A DNA stretch of 12,094 nt. It comes from Stephanodiscus triporus. Taxonomy: Eukaryota > Bacillariophyta > Thalassiosirophyceae > Thalassiosirales > Thalassiosiraceae. Positions 1 through 7,903 of this stretch are shown piece after piece; position 1 is the first letter of the stretch, and each line of letters starts with the position of its first letter. The position numbers and the translations under genes were made by a program. Where the stretch lies: the NCBI GenBank assembly GCA_036939755.1, contig JALLAZ010000783.1, forward strand, positions 1-12,094, in the 5' to 3' direction. The notes under the pieces are model-generated. The model was given only the letters and a program-made list of their open reading frames with translations. It ran no database searches and was not told the DNA's origin.

Positions 1-56
1 GACACCTAAATCCTAAATAATTCTGTCGCAAGATAATTTTGGGGGCTGGTACAGTA

Positions 57-75
57 TCTACGTAGAATACGTAGA
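57..75. repeat. Inverted repeat, 8-bp arms with 3-bp spacer
   Basis: TCTACGTA (57-64) and TACGTAGA (68-75) are perfect reverse complements around GAA. The right arm overlaps CGTAGACTAC, which recurs at 184-193. It could be a paired protein-binding site or the edge of an old element; the sequence does not decide. Confidence 0.6.
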
Positions 76-183
76 CTACAAAGTCACGGGACAAAAAACC
101 TCTTAATCTCGTAGTACATTATCTACTTGACTGGTTTTGGTTGATGGCTCACATCACACCCATCACTCTTTAATAACAGATAT

Positions 184-201
184 CGTAGACTACCATAGTC
201 T
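184..201. repeat. Second copy of CGTAGACTAC within a short inverted repeat
   Basis: CGTAGACTAC (184-193) repeats the core at 70-79 exactly. Here AGACTA (187-192) pairs with TAGTCT (196-201) around CCA. It lies 55 bp before the start codon at 256, so it may be in the 5' UTR or core promoter. Confidence 0.5.
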
Positions 202-255
202 CCGCGGCACAAACCCAAGCCCGACGACAACACCCATCGACCCCCCGTCGTCGCC

Positions 256-2591
256 ATGCCCCGCCTCGCCGCGGCCGTCCCTCTACTATTGTCCCTCTCC
301 GGCGGGATCACCGCCTCCTTCGCCTTCCTCGTCCGTCCCTCTCCCCTTCCCCGCCTAGGCACTTTTTGCTGCGACGTCGCGCGGGGGACGACGGTACCCG
401 CGACGGCGAATAATGCGCCCGTCGTCGGATTCGGATCGTCATCTTCGTCGTCGTCGTCGTCTCCCTCGTCCGAGATCGACTCGTCGAACACCCCCCCGAA
501 CCTCCGCCTGATATTGGATTCGCTGTCGTCGCTCAAGTCCGGCTCGGACCTTCGCGGGACGTACGCGGGACATCGAGGATGCGGCGGGACCATCGCCGAC
601 GTCGTCCACCTCCTCGGGGAGGCCGGGAGGAGTTCGGCGACGAAGACGACGTCGCTCCTGACGCCCTTCGCGGCCCACTGCTTCGGGGCGGCGTTCGCGC
701 GATGGCTGCTGCAGTCTTCGTCCCCCCGACGGCCGGACGACGACGTCGACGACGACGACGACGACGACGCGCCGCCGGTAAGGATATGCGTGGGGCGGGA
801 CCCTCGACCGCACGGGGAGAGGCTGTCCGATTCCTTCGCGAGGGGTGCCGAGGGGGTCGGCGGGATCGTCGTCAAGTACACGGGATTGGCGACGACGCCG
901 TCCATGTACGAATTCGTCAGGGCCGGCGAATGCGACGCCGCGGCGATGGGTGAGTTTCGTCACCGGGGTGGTGGGCGTCGTGTCGATTTTTCGACACCAC
1001 CCCCCAACACGCGACGACTTTTCGCACCCCCCGTCGGCGGTACTCATTCCCTCCTTTCTTTCGTCCTCTCCTTCTTCCGTTTTCGACAGTCACGGCGTCC
1101 CACCTCCCGGAGGAGAAGAACGGGATAAAGTTCTTCGCCGGGAACGGGGGCCTGTCCAAGGCCGACGTCGACGATCTCGTGAAATTGGCACAGGACGAGG
1201 CGAGGGGGTGGTACGACCTCGGGATACTCCCGCCGTCGTCCGGGAATGCGGGCGTGTTGTGCTCCGAGCGGGTGAGTGTGGCGTTGGTTTTAGCCTTCTT
1301 TCCGTTAAACTTTTTCGGGGTAATATAATATTATCGTCCCCATTCTCTTCTGACGAGGAAAACTCTGTCTGCCTTGACAAAACGCATCGCGTTCCCGTTT
1401 TTGTAGGTGGACTTAATGCCGTACTACGGAGACACCCTGAGGCGGGCCATCGTCCGGGAGGTGGGTGGGCTGACCCCGTCGTCTCCACCCGACGAACGAC
1501 CCCTGTCGAATCTCAAGATCGTCGTCAATCCCGGCAAGGGCGCGGGATGCTTCTTCGCGGACGTACTGCGCGACCTCGGGGCCGACGTCTCCGGCTCGAT
1601 CCACCTCGAGCCCGACGGGACATTCCCCCCGACGTTCGGGGTGCCAAATCCCGAGAAGAGGGAGATGGTCGACGAGACGATACGCGCGTGCGAGTCGTGC
1701 GACGCCGACGTCGGGATCATGTTCGACACCGAGTGAGTAGGGGCCGATCCGTCCGTCGTGCCGGTATTTTTTTCGACATTCCTCCACTGATCGAGTGTTC
1801 GTTCATTTTTTTTCCGCGCCTCCGCCTCCAGCGCCGACCGCGCGGGGTTCGTCCTCCCCCGAGTCATCGACGAGGACGGTTCAAAATCGATGTACGAGCC
1901 GCTGAACCGCAATCGGCTGATTGCGCTGCTGGGCGTCATATTCAGCATCGCCTCCCCAGGCTGCACGGTCGTCACCGACTCCACCACCAGCGAGGGGCTG
2001 AACGAGTTTCTGGAGGGCAAATTGGGCCTGCGTCACTTTCGTTACCTTCGCGGGTACGCCAACGTCATCGGGAAGGCAAAGGAGCTGACCGAGAGCGGTG
2101 AGGCGAATGCGGAGGTCGCGATCGAGACGTCAGGACATTGCGCCATGAGGGAGAACGGGTACGTCGACGACGGGACGTACACCGCCGTGAAGATCATCGG
2201 ATTGCTCGCACGTACCGCATCGTCGGGCGATGGCAGCCTCTTGGATTTGATATCCGATCTCAACGAGTTGCCGTTCGACGAGGAATTTAGGATCAAGGTG
2301 ACCGACGGCTTGTTGGCGACCACCACGTCCATATTCGAGCGAGTGACACGATCTCTGGCTGAAAGATGCGACAGCGCTGATGATTGGTCGTTGGACAAGG
2401 ACAACTTGGAAGGGGTGCGAGTGAGACTGTCCTCTGGTGGATTCTTCATGATTCGTCAGAGTTTGCATGACCCCGTGATGAGCATGCAAGTTGAGTGTAT
2501 TTCCAAGGAGGAGGCTTGTGAGAAAGTGCTGAAGCCACTGTTGGAGTTGCTGTCCCAGCACGAATCACTGGATTACAGTGCATTGATATAA
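256..2591 (+). CDS. Plastid-targeted alpha-D-phosphohexomutase (PGM/PMM family), 4 exons
   Basis: Predicted exons are 256-949, 1090-1271, 1407-1732 and 1832-2591, all with GT-AG borders, giving 653 aa. The family moves a phosphate between C6 and C1 of hexoses through a phosphoserine. Seen here: substrate loop LRGTY (99-103), GRDPR (180-184), the active-site loop TASHL with catalytic Ser235 (codon for V232 split by intron 1), the metal-binding loop DTDADR (399-404, split by intron 3), sugar-specificity loop ETSGH (499-503), and a C-terminal phosphate-binding region RQSLHDP (609-615). The first ~26 residues look like a signal peptide, and TASFAF (19-24) resembles the diatom plastid motif ASAFAP, so import into the plastid is inferred. 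A Ser run (61-69) and an Asp run (161-171) are insertions. The protein most resembles the plant and algal chloroplast PGM/PMM-like branch, as I recall it. Whether the substrate is glucose-, mannose- or another hexose-phosphate cannot be told. The ATG at 256 is chosen because it starts the targeting peptide. Confidence 0.9.
436..462 (+). repeat. Poly-serine codon tract
   Basis: Nine consecutive Ser codons, mostly TCG, encode residues 61-69 of the phosphohexomutase. They lie between the targeting peptide and the catalytic domain, where a flexible linker would be tolerated. Confidence 0.8.
736..768 (+). repeat. (GAC)n microsatellite coding poly-aspartate
   Basis: Three GAC codons, one GTC and seven GAC codons encode residues 161-171 of the phosphohexomutase. 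The tract is inside domain I, just before the strand that carries GRDPR, so it must form an acidic surface loop. Such a trinucleotide tract is expected to vary in length between alleles. Confidence 0.85.
950..1089 (+). other. Phosphohexomutase intron 1 (140 bp)
   Basis: The donor GTGAGT follows ATG G, and the acceptor is CGACAG before TCACGGCG. Splicing is phase 1 and creates MVTASHLP, the expected active-site loop, which strongly supports both borders. A hairpin can be drawn at 965-1003: GTGTCGA (980-986) pairs with TCGACAC (991-997) across TTTT, extended by GGGGTG (965-970) with CACCCC (998-1003) past a 9-nt bulge. Confidence 0.9.
1272..1406 (+). other. Phosphohexomutase intron 2 (135 bp)
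   Basis: The donor GTGAGT follows the codons for SER, and the acceptor TTTTTGTAG precedes GTGGACTTAATG. Splicing is phase 0 and joins domain I to the region VDLMPYYGD. Inside it, TAATAT (1321-1326) and ATATTA (1328-1333) form an inverted repeat flanked by GGGG (1317-1320) and CCCC (1338-1341). Confidence 0.88.
1733..1831 (+). other. Phosphohexomutase intron 3 (99 bp)
   Basis: The donor GTGAGT follows GACACCGA and the acceptor CTCCAG precedes CGCCGACCGC. Splicing is phase 2 and rebuilds the metal-binding motif DTDADR, which would otherwise end at an in-frame TGA (1734-1736). A T-rich tract precedes the acceptor. Confidence 0.92.
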
Positions 2592-3658
2592 TTAATCAAT
2601 CATCAGAGATTGTGGGTGGCGGGTTGTACCAAAGTTTCTTATTAAATTCATTGGTTAGAACTTTTTCTTTTGTTTACTCATGAGATTCTAAGTACAAGCA
2701 ATCAACCTTTTACAACTAAATTCCAGGTTTTTATACATGGTTGCGGTATGAAAAATTGTTTTGAGTTAGAAGAAAGGAGGCATAATATGTTGTCGGCACG
2801 CCAATGTATATCAGCATTGATAGGGAGCTTGAAAAATTGCTCGGATCTCCTTGGAATGGAATCAGTAAGTGCAAAATGCTAAGTGCATCACTAGTTCAGC
2901 ACACATAATACCTCTGCATATGTAGAGGCATCACCAGTAAAAGGATGAACAACACTACCACTCCCTCTGCTCCACCATGTCATAATCACTCATGACAACC
3001 AAAATTTAATGACATGGGTTCTGTTGTCTACTTCTTCTTTCCTTCCTTGACTTTCCTTGTTTTCATCATCATCATTGACATCATTCAAGTTCTATCACTG
3101 CCATTAATTTGATGTCAATGTCTCGACCTTTGACGGCATGCTGGCATATGCATTCTGATCGTTTTTTTCTGCCACAGTCCCCACCCAAGACATGAAGAAT
3201 GGGGAGAAGAAGGATCATGTTTTTAACCCTCCTCCGTTTGCTGTTGAAAGAGGATTGGGGCCAGGGAGAGCGAGGAGGAAGAGTCGGGAGATGATAGTTA
3301 GTCAAGGCTAGTCTAGGTACAGCTAGGAAATTTCAGATAACAAACGCCGGTATACCTATAGCTATTGCTTCCACATGATGGTGGCCACGCCTCCCCTCTA
3401 ACCGCTCATTCATGTAACATAACCTGTGATAGGGCTGCTCTACTGCATGAATTAGGAGACAAAATCATCCATGAAGAAGATACTGGTGATTATGGTGATA
3501 CGATGATTACAACAATGATGGCAAGGCACGACAGCAGCAGTGATATACATATAAACTTGAGGATGAATACCATGACCAGGAGTATGGTTGCATACAGATG
3601 CCATACAGGCTAGCTGTGAAGCCTGTGGTTTCAAAGTTTTTTGTAAATAGTAAATAGC
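2592..3658. other. Gene-poor region downstream of the phosphohexomutase
   Basis: This stretch is AT-richer than the genes around it. I find only short open frames (for example 2670-2882 + and 3081-3305 -) with no recognisable domain, and no tRNA or rRNA. It contains a near-perfect 18-bp palindrome (2911-2928), a 9-bp inverted repeat with arms at 2975-2983 and 3009-3017, and a small CAT run near 3065-3076. Its first part should hold the 3' UTR of the phosphohexomutase gene. Its last part may belong to the piggyBac element whose relic begins at 3659. Confidence 0.6.
2911..2928. repeat. 18-bp near-perfect palindrome
   Basis: CCTCTGCATATGTAGAGG pairs with itself over its full length except for one G-T position, around a CATATG core. 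It lies about 320 bp after the phosphohexomutase stop codon. It could fold in RNA or bind a dimeric protein; no role is evident. Confidence 0.6.
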
Positions 3659-4602
3659 ATGGTTCTTTTTAGGTCATCTCTTGTTGTGCTTCAATGGGAT
3701 GTTGTCATCACAACAGAGGGGCATCCCAACGTGATGTGGGAAGACGTCCCCGCTGATGTGACTGAGCCCACTGCTCCCACTCTCCCTCCTGTTGTTGCTA
3801 CACACAACATAATCGATGATGACGTCTACTTTGCACAAAATCGTGCTGAGGGTATTGCGCGAGTCTGCAACGAGGGCTTTGAGGTCGATGATGACAACGA
3901 CCCGGCCCCTGAAAATATCCCAGCTGCTGCTGATGCGCCACCAGTGGTAATTGATGGGGGGCTTTACAAAGGGCAGACATGTGGGTGGGATGGGATTGAT
4001 CGTTGTCACACAGCAGGGGGGAGATACGACGAGCCGTCTTTTCAGCAAGGTTGGGCCCCCATCGGGAAGACTTACCTCGAGCTATTTCTTCACTTCTTCC
4101 CAATGGCGTGGTTTTCGGAAGTGTTGTTGCCCCGGACGAGCGACGAGCGCGGGGGTCATAAATTCAGGAGCTGCACCCGTGACTTTTGGCAAACTCCTGA
4201 GCTATCTCAGCACCTGTCTTTTGATGGCGACGTGCATGGGCTGGAATACGGACCAATTCTGGAACTACGACTACATCCCCCGTGCCCCTACAATTTAAAA
4301 AACTAATGTCGAGGAAGCGTTTCATTGCCATCACGTGGTACCTCGAGTTACCAATGCCAAGAGACCGGCGTTTGTCGACAAGATCTGGCAGGTCCGCCAG
4401 ATGATTAAGGCATGGACCGACCACATGGCCGCCATATTCCTCGCGGGATGGGTGATATGTCTCGACGAGTCGATGTCGATTTGGCATAACAAGTGGACCT
4501 GCCCCGGGTGGATATTCTGTCCGCGGAAGCCGCACCCGTTCGGAAACGAGTACCACACTGCGTGTTGCAGACTGAGCAACATCATGATTTCGATTGAGCT
4601 CT
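3659..4602 (+). pseudogene. PiggyBac-like transposase relic, frameshifted and 3'-truncated
   Basis: The translation across three frames matches, as I recall it, the piggyBac-type (DDE_Tnp_1_7) transposases of diatoms and oomycetes. The order is an acidic N-terminal region, then PIGKTYLELFLHFFPM, a helical segment around YLSTCLLMATCMGW, PYN with FKK-LMSRKRF, and the core ICLDESMSIWHNKWTCPGW, followed by FGNEYHTACC. The Asp in CLDES fits the first catalytic Asp of the family. The reading frame changes at about 4155, 4285, 4294 and 4340. Similarity stops near 4602, so the later catalytic Asp residues and the Cys-rich end are missing, and the sequence then passes straight into the anchor-module copy. 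It cannot encode a working transposase. No terminal inverted repeats were confirmed; TTAACCCT at 3223 is only a candidate left end. Confidence 0.82.
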
Positions 4603-4905
4603 GCGGCACTTGACAGCGCCACCTCTCCTTTGATGGGCCGATCAACAACAGGGAGTGATACGATGAAGAAGTTTGACGGGATAGCGGCGCCGTCGACGTC
4701 ATTGAAGACGACAACATTGGCGACAACGGTCAAGGCACGCCGAGGTTGGGCAAACTGGGAATGATCAACTTGGATTCAAAGGCGAAAGTCACCATGGTTG
4801 TCCACAGCGCTGTATACAACGTTGTTGATATTGATCATCTACGAGATGTTCGTGTTTGGTAGAATATTGACTTCTTTCATTCATCCGATGCAGGTCCCGC
4901 GCGCT
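4603..4905 (+). pseudogene. Degenerate copy of the signal-anchor module of the 7904 gene
   Basis: This segment aligns with 7982-8306 at about 90% identity over its first 266 bp by hand count (about 26 mismatches, no gap), after which it diverges and is about 22 bp shorter. It encodes the same basic cytosolic tail (KARRGWANW, IQRRKSPWL) and membrane segment (LYTTLLILIIYEMFVFG). A TGA at 4762-4764 interrupts it where the intact gene has a Cys codon. The first ~26 codons and the start codon of the intact module are missing because the homology begins abruptly at the piggyBac relic. The SGNH-like relic follows within about 40-50 bp, and the two may be remains of one gene. Confidence 0.9.
4603..4905 (+). 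repeat. Direct repeat, left copy
   Basis: This is the left member of a direct repeat with 7982-8306, in the same orientation and offset by about 3.4 kb. The pair flanks the SGNH-like relic and the whole acyl-CoA dehydrogenase gene. Confidence 0.92.
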
Positions 4906-4942
4906 GTCCCTGGAAAAGACCCCCCCCTAAACTGTCCATAAT

Positions 4943-5905
4943 CCGGTACCTTCTTATCACTATTGTGATAAAAAAGAATTTTATGAATGTCAAGGTGAAA
5001 AGTACAATAACTTCACCAGCCAGTTAGGATTACATGATGGAGAAGAACCATACCTCTTGGGGGAAGCAAAGTGTCCCGCTTCCTGATGGGTCTTCAATCC
5101 TCGTGCTCGGAAACTCGCATCTCCAGCAAATATTGTCAGCCCTGGTCTGTAAGTACTCTCAAATGATAACATTTCGAAGTGACTGGACATTCTCACAGCA
5201 AATCAGCAATACATTGGTAGAGTCTTTACAAAAAGAGGTTAAAGAGATCCGTTTCTCAAATGGAGCAAGGCTGGTTGTGGTGAGCAACTCGCCGCTCATG
5301 TTCTCAAAGAACTGGACAAATTTGCTGCAGAAGTACGATCCTATTCATCGATCGGTGTAGTATTACACTGCTATTGTCCTCGGAAAATTCAACGAATTCT
5401 CCAATAAGACAACACATTATTTCATTAAGAAGATGTTGGCATACGAGCATGAGCTACCGGATGAAATATATTATTCAACTGTTCCACCTCCAACGCTCTA
5501 TGAAATTTCCCAACTGTATCCTCAGAAACCAATACTGGCAGTTTCAACGTTTGCAAGGCATGGTTTGGGCTGGGAAAGGCAGGCTCGGGAGACCATTTCT
5601 GCATTGCTCCAAAAATCAAATCGTCATAACCTACTGCTGTTGCGGGGCAGTGCTCACATTGAGGCTCTTGGTATTGAATGCGGCTCGGATGGCAAAACTA
5701 CTGTGAACGATTGCTGTAATCCAGGAGATGTAACGCCTTTTGGACGTAGTTCAGAGGACATGCACCGATGCACGGGTGACAAGGGTGGAAATGCAGATTT
5801 GCTAGCTCGGGATGTGTGATTGAAGCTCTGCACACGATGATGAGCGTTTCATCCCCAGCAGCAAATAACACCGAAATAGAGGAGGGAGTTGGTCACCCTC
5901 TGTGA
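4943..5905 (+). pseudogene. SGNH-hydrolase-like pseudogene (possible Golgi glycan esterase)
   Basis: Read in pieces, this region gives one continuous protein-like sequence. It begins near YHYCDKKEFYECQ and goes on to PLPDGSSILVLGNSHLQQI, VLGKFNEF, YSTVPPPTLYEI and DMHRCTGDKGG, ending with DVIEALH. GNSH and DMH would fit the Ser and Asp-His of an SGNH hydrolase; that match is from memory and the family is not certain. There are three lesions: one extra C in the CCC at 5075-5077 (frame change), an in-frame TAG at 5358-5360, and an extra TG near 5817 that gives an early TGA and hides the last ~28 codons ending at 5903-5905. Coding-like sequence continues on both sides of each lesion, so decay looks recent. 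Upstream, the frame is closed by TAA at 4928. It may be joined to the anchor copy at 4603-4905 through another one-base shift near 4939. Confidence 0.72.
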
Positions 5906-6038
5906 TTGGCGGAGGAAACATTTTGATTTTTACGTATCTGTCCATCTAATTCATCAACCTGGCACCCTAAAGCTTGTTCTTATTGATTGGTGTGTTTCCC
6001 ATTATGAGAGGTGTTAGGATTATTGAACATACCCATTC

Positions 6039-6070
6039 TTCATTCGAGTTTGTTTTCATTCGAGTTTGTT
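6039..6070. repeat. Exact 16-bp tandem duplication across the dehydrogenase stop codon
   Basis: TTCATTCGAGTTTGTT occurs twice in a row (6039-6054 and 6055-6070). On the minus strand the unit carries the last codons of the dehydrogenase (N-K-L-E) and its TGA, and then repeats them just after the stop. Confidence 0.9.
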
Positions 6071-7590
6071 TCCACTAAGCCGAAGCAAATCCCTAGACAT
6101 GTTCTTGTGATGGCTTTCGTTCGTGCCCCCGCCGATCTCCAGGAGCTTCGAATCCCTCCACAGTCTCTCGACGGTGTACTCCCCGACGTACCCGTACCCC
6201 CCCATCACCTGTATGGCCCTGTCGGATACGTCCTTCGCCATCCTGGCGCAGTACAACTTGACCCCGTCGGCGTCCAGCCCGTTCCCGCTCCTCGACAGGT
6301 CGAGTCCGTTCGCGAAGCCGTACAGGTAGCACTTCCCGGCCATGTACTCGGAGTAGCTCTCGCCTATGTGCCTCTGGATCTGTCCGAAATTGAACAGGTT
6401 CGGCCTCCCGAATGCGGGCCTCGACGCGGCGTACGCGATCATCTCGTCGAGCGCGCGTCGCGCAATGCCCACGGCCATGGCCGCCAACGCCACCCTCTCG
6501 ATCTCGAGGTTCCTCATCATGCAAGACGTCGCTCCGTTGACCTCGCCCACGACGTGGGTGCCGGCGGGCACGAACACGTCCTCGAAGACTAGCTCCGCGG
6601 TTGGCGACGCCCTCATCCCGAGCTTGTCGCCGATCTTCTGTCCCGCCGCGAACCCTCCCATCCCGCCCTCCACCACGAACTGGGTGATGTCGCCGCGATC
6701 GTCGCCGGTACGAGCATACACGAGGAATATGTCCCCCGTCTCGTTCCCAGTGATCGTGCCGTTCGTTATCCACATCTTCGTCCCGTTCAGGACGTAACCG
6801 TCGCGCGCGGGGTCGTACACGGCGCGCGTCCTCATCCCGAGGACGTCGGTTCCAGCGTTCGGCTCGGACATGCACATCCCTCCGATTTTGCTGCCGTCGC
6901 ATACGCCCGGGAGGAAAGTCGCGAGCTGGGTTTAGTGTGTGTGAGTGTGCGGGGAGAGGGAAGGGGAGGGGGGAGGGGGGGGGGGGTTAAAATGACGAAG
7001 GTGGAAAACGGCGCACACGAGATGCGCCGAGTGAGCACGATACATTCTCCCGTGTTGTCGAATCCCACCTGTTCGCGACTCCCGTTGACCGCGAGGTTGT
7101 TCGCTAACAGTATCGAATGGGCGAGGTAGCTGAGGCAAAGCGCCGGGTCCGAGTAGGACAGCTCCTCGTGCACGATCGAGACCGCGCTCGCGTCGCGGAG
7201 GCCGGTGCCGCCGTATTCCTCCGGGACGGTGAGGCCCAGTATGCCGAGGCCGCCGTTCCCGGATCCGAATTTGCGAAAGAGGGGGACGTTGAAGGTCTCG
7301 GCGCGATTGTGCGACAGGGCCTGCGGCTCCACCTCGCGCTCGACGAACGAACGGACGGTCTCGCGTAGGGCGAGGTGGTCGGCCGTGGGATTGAAGAGCC
7401 TGGAGAATGACGACGACGGCGACGAAGAAGAAGCGCCGTGGCCGTCGTCTTCGCCGCATGACCAAGACAACGACGCCGCCGACGACGACGACGCGAGCCG
7501 AGACTGACGAATGGACGGACCCTTTTTGATCGTAGAATAACGGAGTATGATGCCGCGGGCGACGCGGCTAAATGAAAATGCTGCGACCAT
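6056..7590 (-). CDS. IVD: Isovaleryl-CoA dehydrogenase-type acyl-CoA dehydrogenase, 2 exons
   Basis: Exon 1 is 7590-7069 and exon 2 is 6925-6056, giving 463 aa. The enzyme oxidises isovaleryl-CoA to 3-methylcrotonyl-CoA in leucine breakdown, using FAD and passing electrons to electron-transfer flavoprotein in mitochondria. The first ~45 residues are rich in Arg, Ser and Ala and lack acidic residues, fitting a mitochondrial presequence. The body starts at FNPTADH and contains CLSYLAHSILLANNLAVNG, the signature CMSEPNAGTD (192-201), KMWITNG (224-230) and the second signature QVMGGYGY (413-420). Near the C-terminus, EIGGGT has Gly where medium- and short-chain dehydrogenases carry the catalytic Glu. 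Instead Glu317 in LEIERVALA sits where IVD has its catalytic base, which is why I prefer IVD over other family members. Length and order are normal. A related branched-chain dehydrogenase remains possible. The gene is divergent from 7904 and convergent with the pseudogene ending at 5905. Confidence 0.87.
6926..7068 (-). other. Intron of the acyl-CoA dehydrogenase gene (143 bp)
   Basis: On the minus strand the donor is CAG|GTGGGA and the acceptor is CTAAACCCAG|CTCGCG, with a branch-point-like CTAAAC very close to the acceptor. Phase 0 splicing joins NGSREQ to LATFLPG, which matches the family and removes a stretch with no resemblance to it. Confidence 0.88.
6951..6986. repeat. G-rich tract inside the dehydrogenase intron
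   Basis: The plus strand has runs of 4, 3, 4, 6 and 12 G with short A spacers; the last run is 6975-6986. On the transcribed RNA it reads as a C-rich pyrimidine tract upstream of the acceptor. The G-rich DNA strand meets the simple pattern for a G-quadruplex. Confidence 0.8.
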
Positions 7591-7903
7591 AGTCGGGCGG
7601 GTGTGAGCTGTTCTTCCGCAGTCGAAGTTGGTGGAGGGAGTGTTTTATGGCATTCATTGCGTGCCACTCCTCCGCAAAATTCTCAGGTGTGCACTACGTG
7701 TACTTATCTTGACACGCTCGCATAATTGTTCTTTTTGTCTTCTTGGCCCCGCCCGCCCGAGGCCGTGCTTCTACTGTACGTTTGACCTGAGTTTACCATC
7801 GGGTCGCAGTCAGTTTAAGACAGAGTTGTGAGCAGGATAAAGACAGCGCGCGTCTGGATCGATCAGTCAAACATCCCACCCGCCCTTGTCGGTCGACCAG
7901 GCG
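7591..7903. promoter_or_regulatory. Divergent promoter region between the dehydrogenase and the fusion gene
   Basis: About 313 bp separate the two divergent start codons, so both promoters must lie here or overlap the genes. A GC-box-like stretch (CCCCGCCCGCCC, about 7747-7758) is present and no TATA box is convincing. Small open frames inside have no recognisable product. In the frame of the fusion gene, the nearest upstream stop is TAA at 7838-7840. Confidence 0.6.

Larger units (their letters stand above)
1..255. promoter_or_regulatory. Upstream region of the phosphohexomutase gene
   Basis: No coding sequence is recognised here, so the region should hold the promoter and 5' UTR of the gene starting at 256. 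No convincing TATA box is seen. Two short palindromes share the core CGTAGACTAC (70-79 and 184-193) and are listed separately. Pyrimidine-rich sequence precedes the ATG, and the base at -3 from the ATG is G, an acceptable eukaryotic start context. Assignment as regulatory rests on position only. Confidence 0.45.

Noticed and set aside
123..1047. Long minus-strand open frames opposite the phosphohexomutase exon 1
   Set aside because: They are low-complexity shadows of a GC-rich exon. The plus strand carries clear family motifs and matching splice sites.
2670..2882. 70-aa open frame on the plus strand
   Set aside because: No recognisable domain, no repeat of coding bias from neighbouring genes, and a length expected by chance.
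3081..3613. Short open frames on both strands (3081-3305 minus, 3365-3613 plus)
   Set aside because: No family resemblance. They may be part of the degraded transposon, but nothing supports real genes.
5148..5360. An intron starting at GTAAGT (5148) or at the GTGTAG around 5355 that would remove the TAG
   Set aside because: Either intron would remove sequence that reads as a conserved part of the domain (VCKYSQM or VLGKFNEF). A nonsense change explains the TAG better.
6056..6067. Peroxisomal targeting signal at the dehydrogenase C-terminus
   Set aside because: The protein ends in KLE, not SKL or a close variant, and the N-terminus looks mitochondrial.
7628..7831. 67-aa open frame in the divergent promoter region
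   Set aside because: Its position between two start codons and lack of any recognisable motif make a chance frame more likely.
7841..7903. An upstream extension of the fusion protein, including a TTG start at 7886
   Set aside because: The frame is open from 7841, but there is no ATG before 7904 and eukaryotic nuclear genes rarely use TTG. The ATG at 7904 has a purine at -3.
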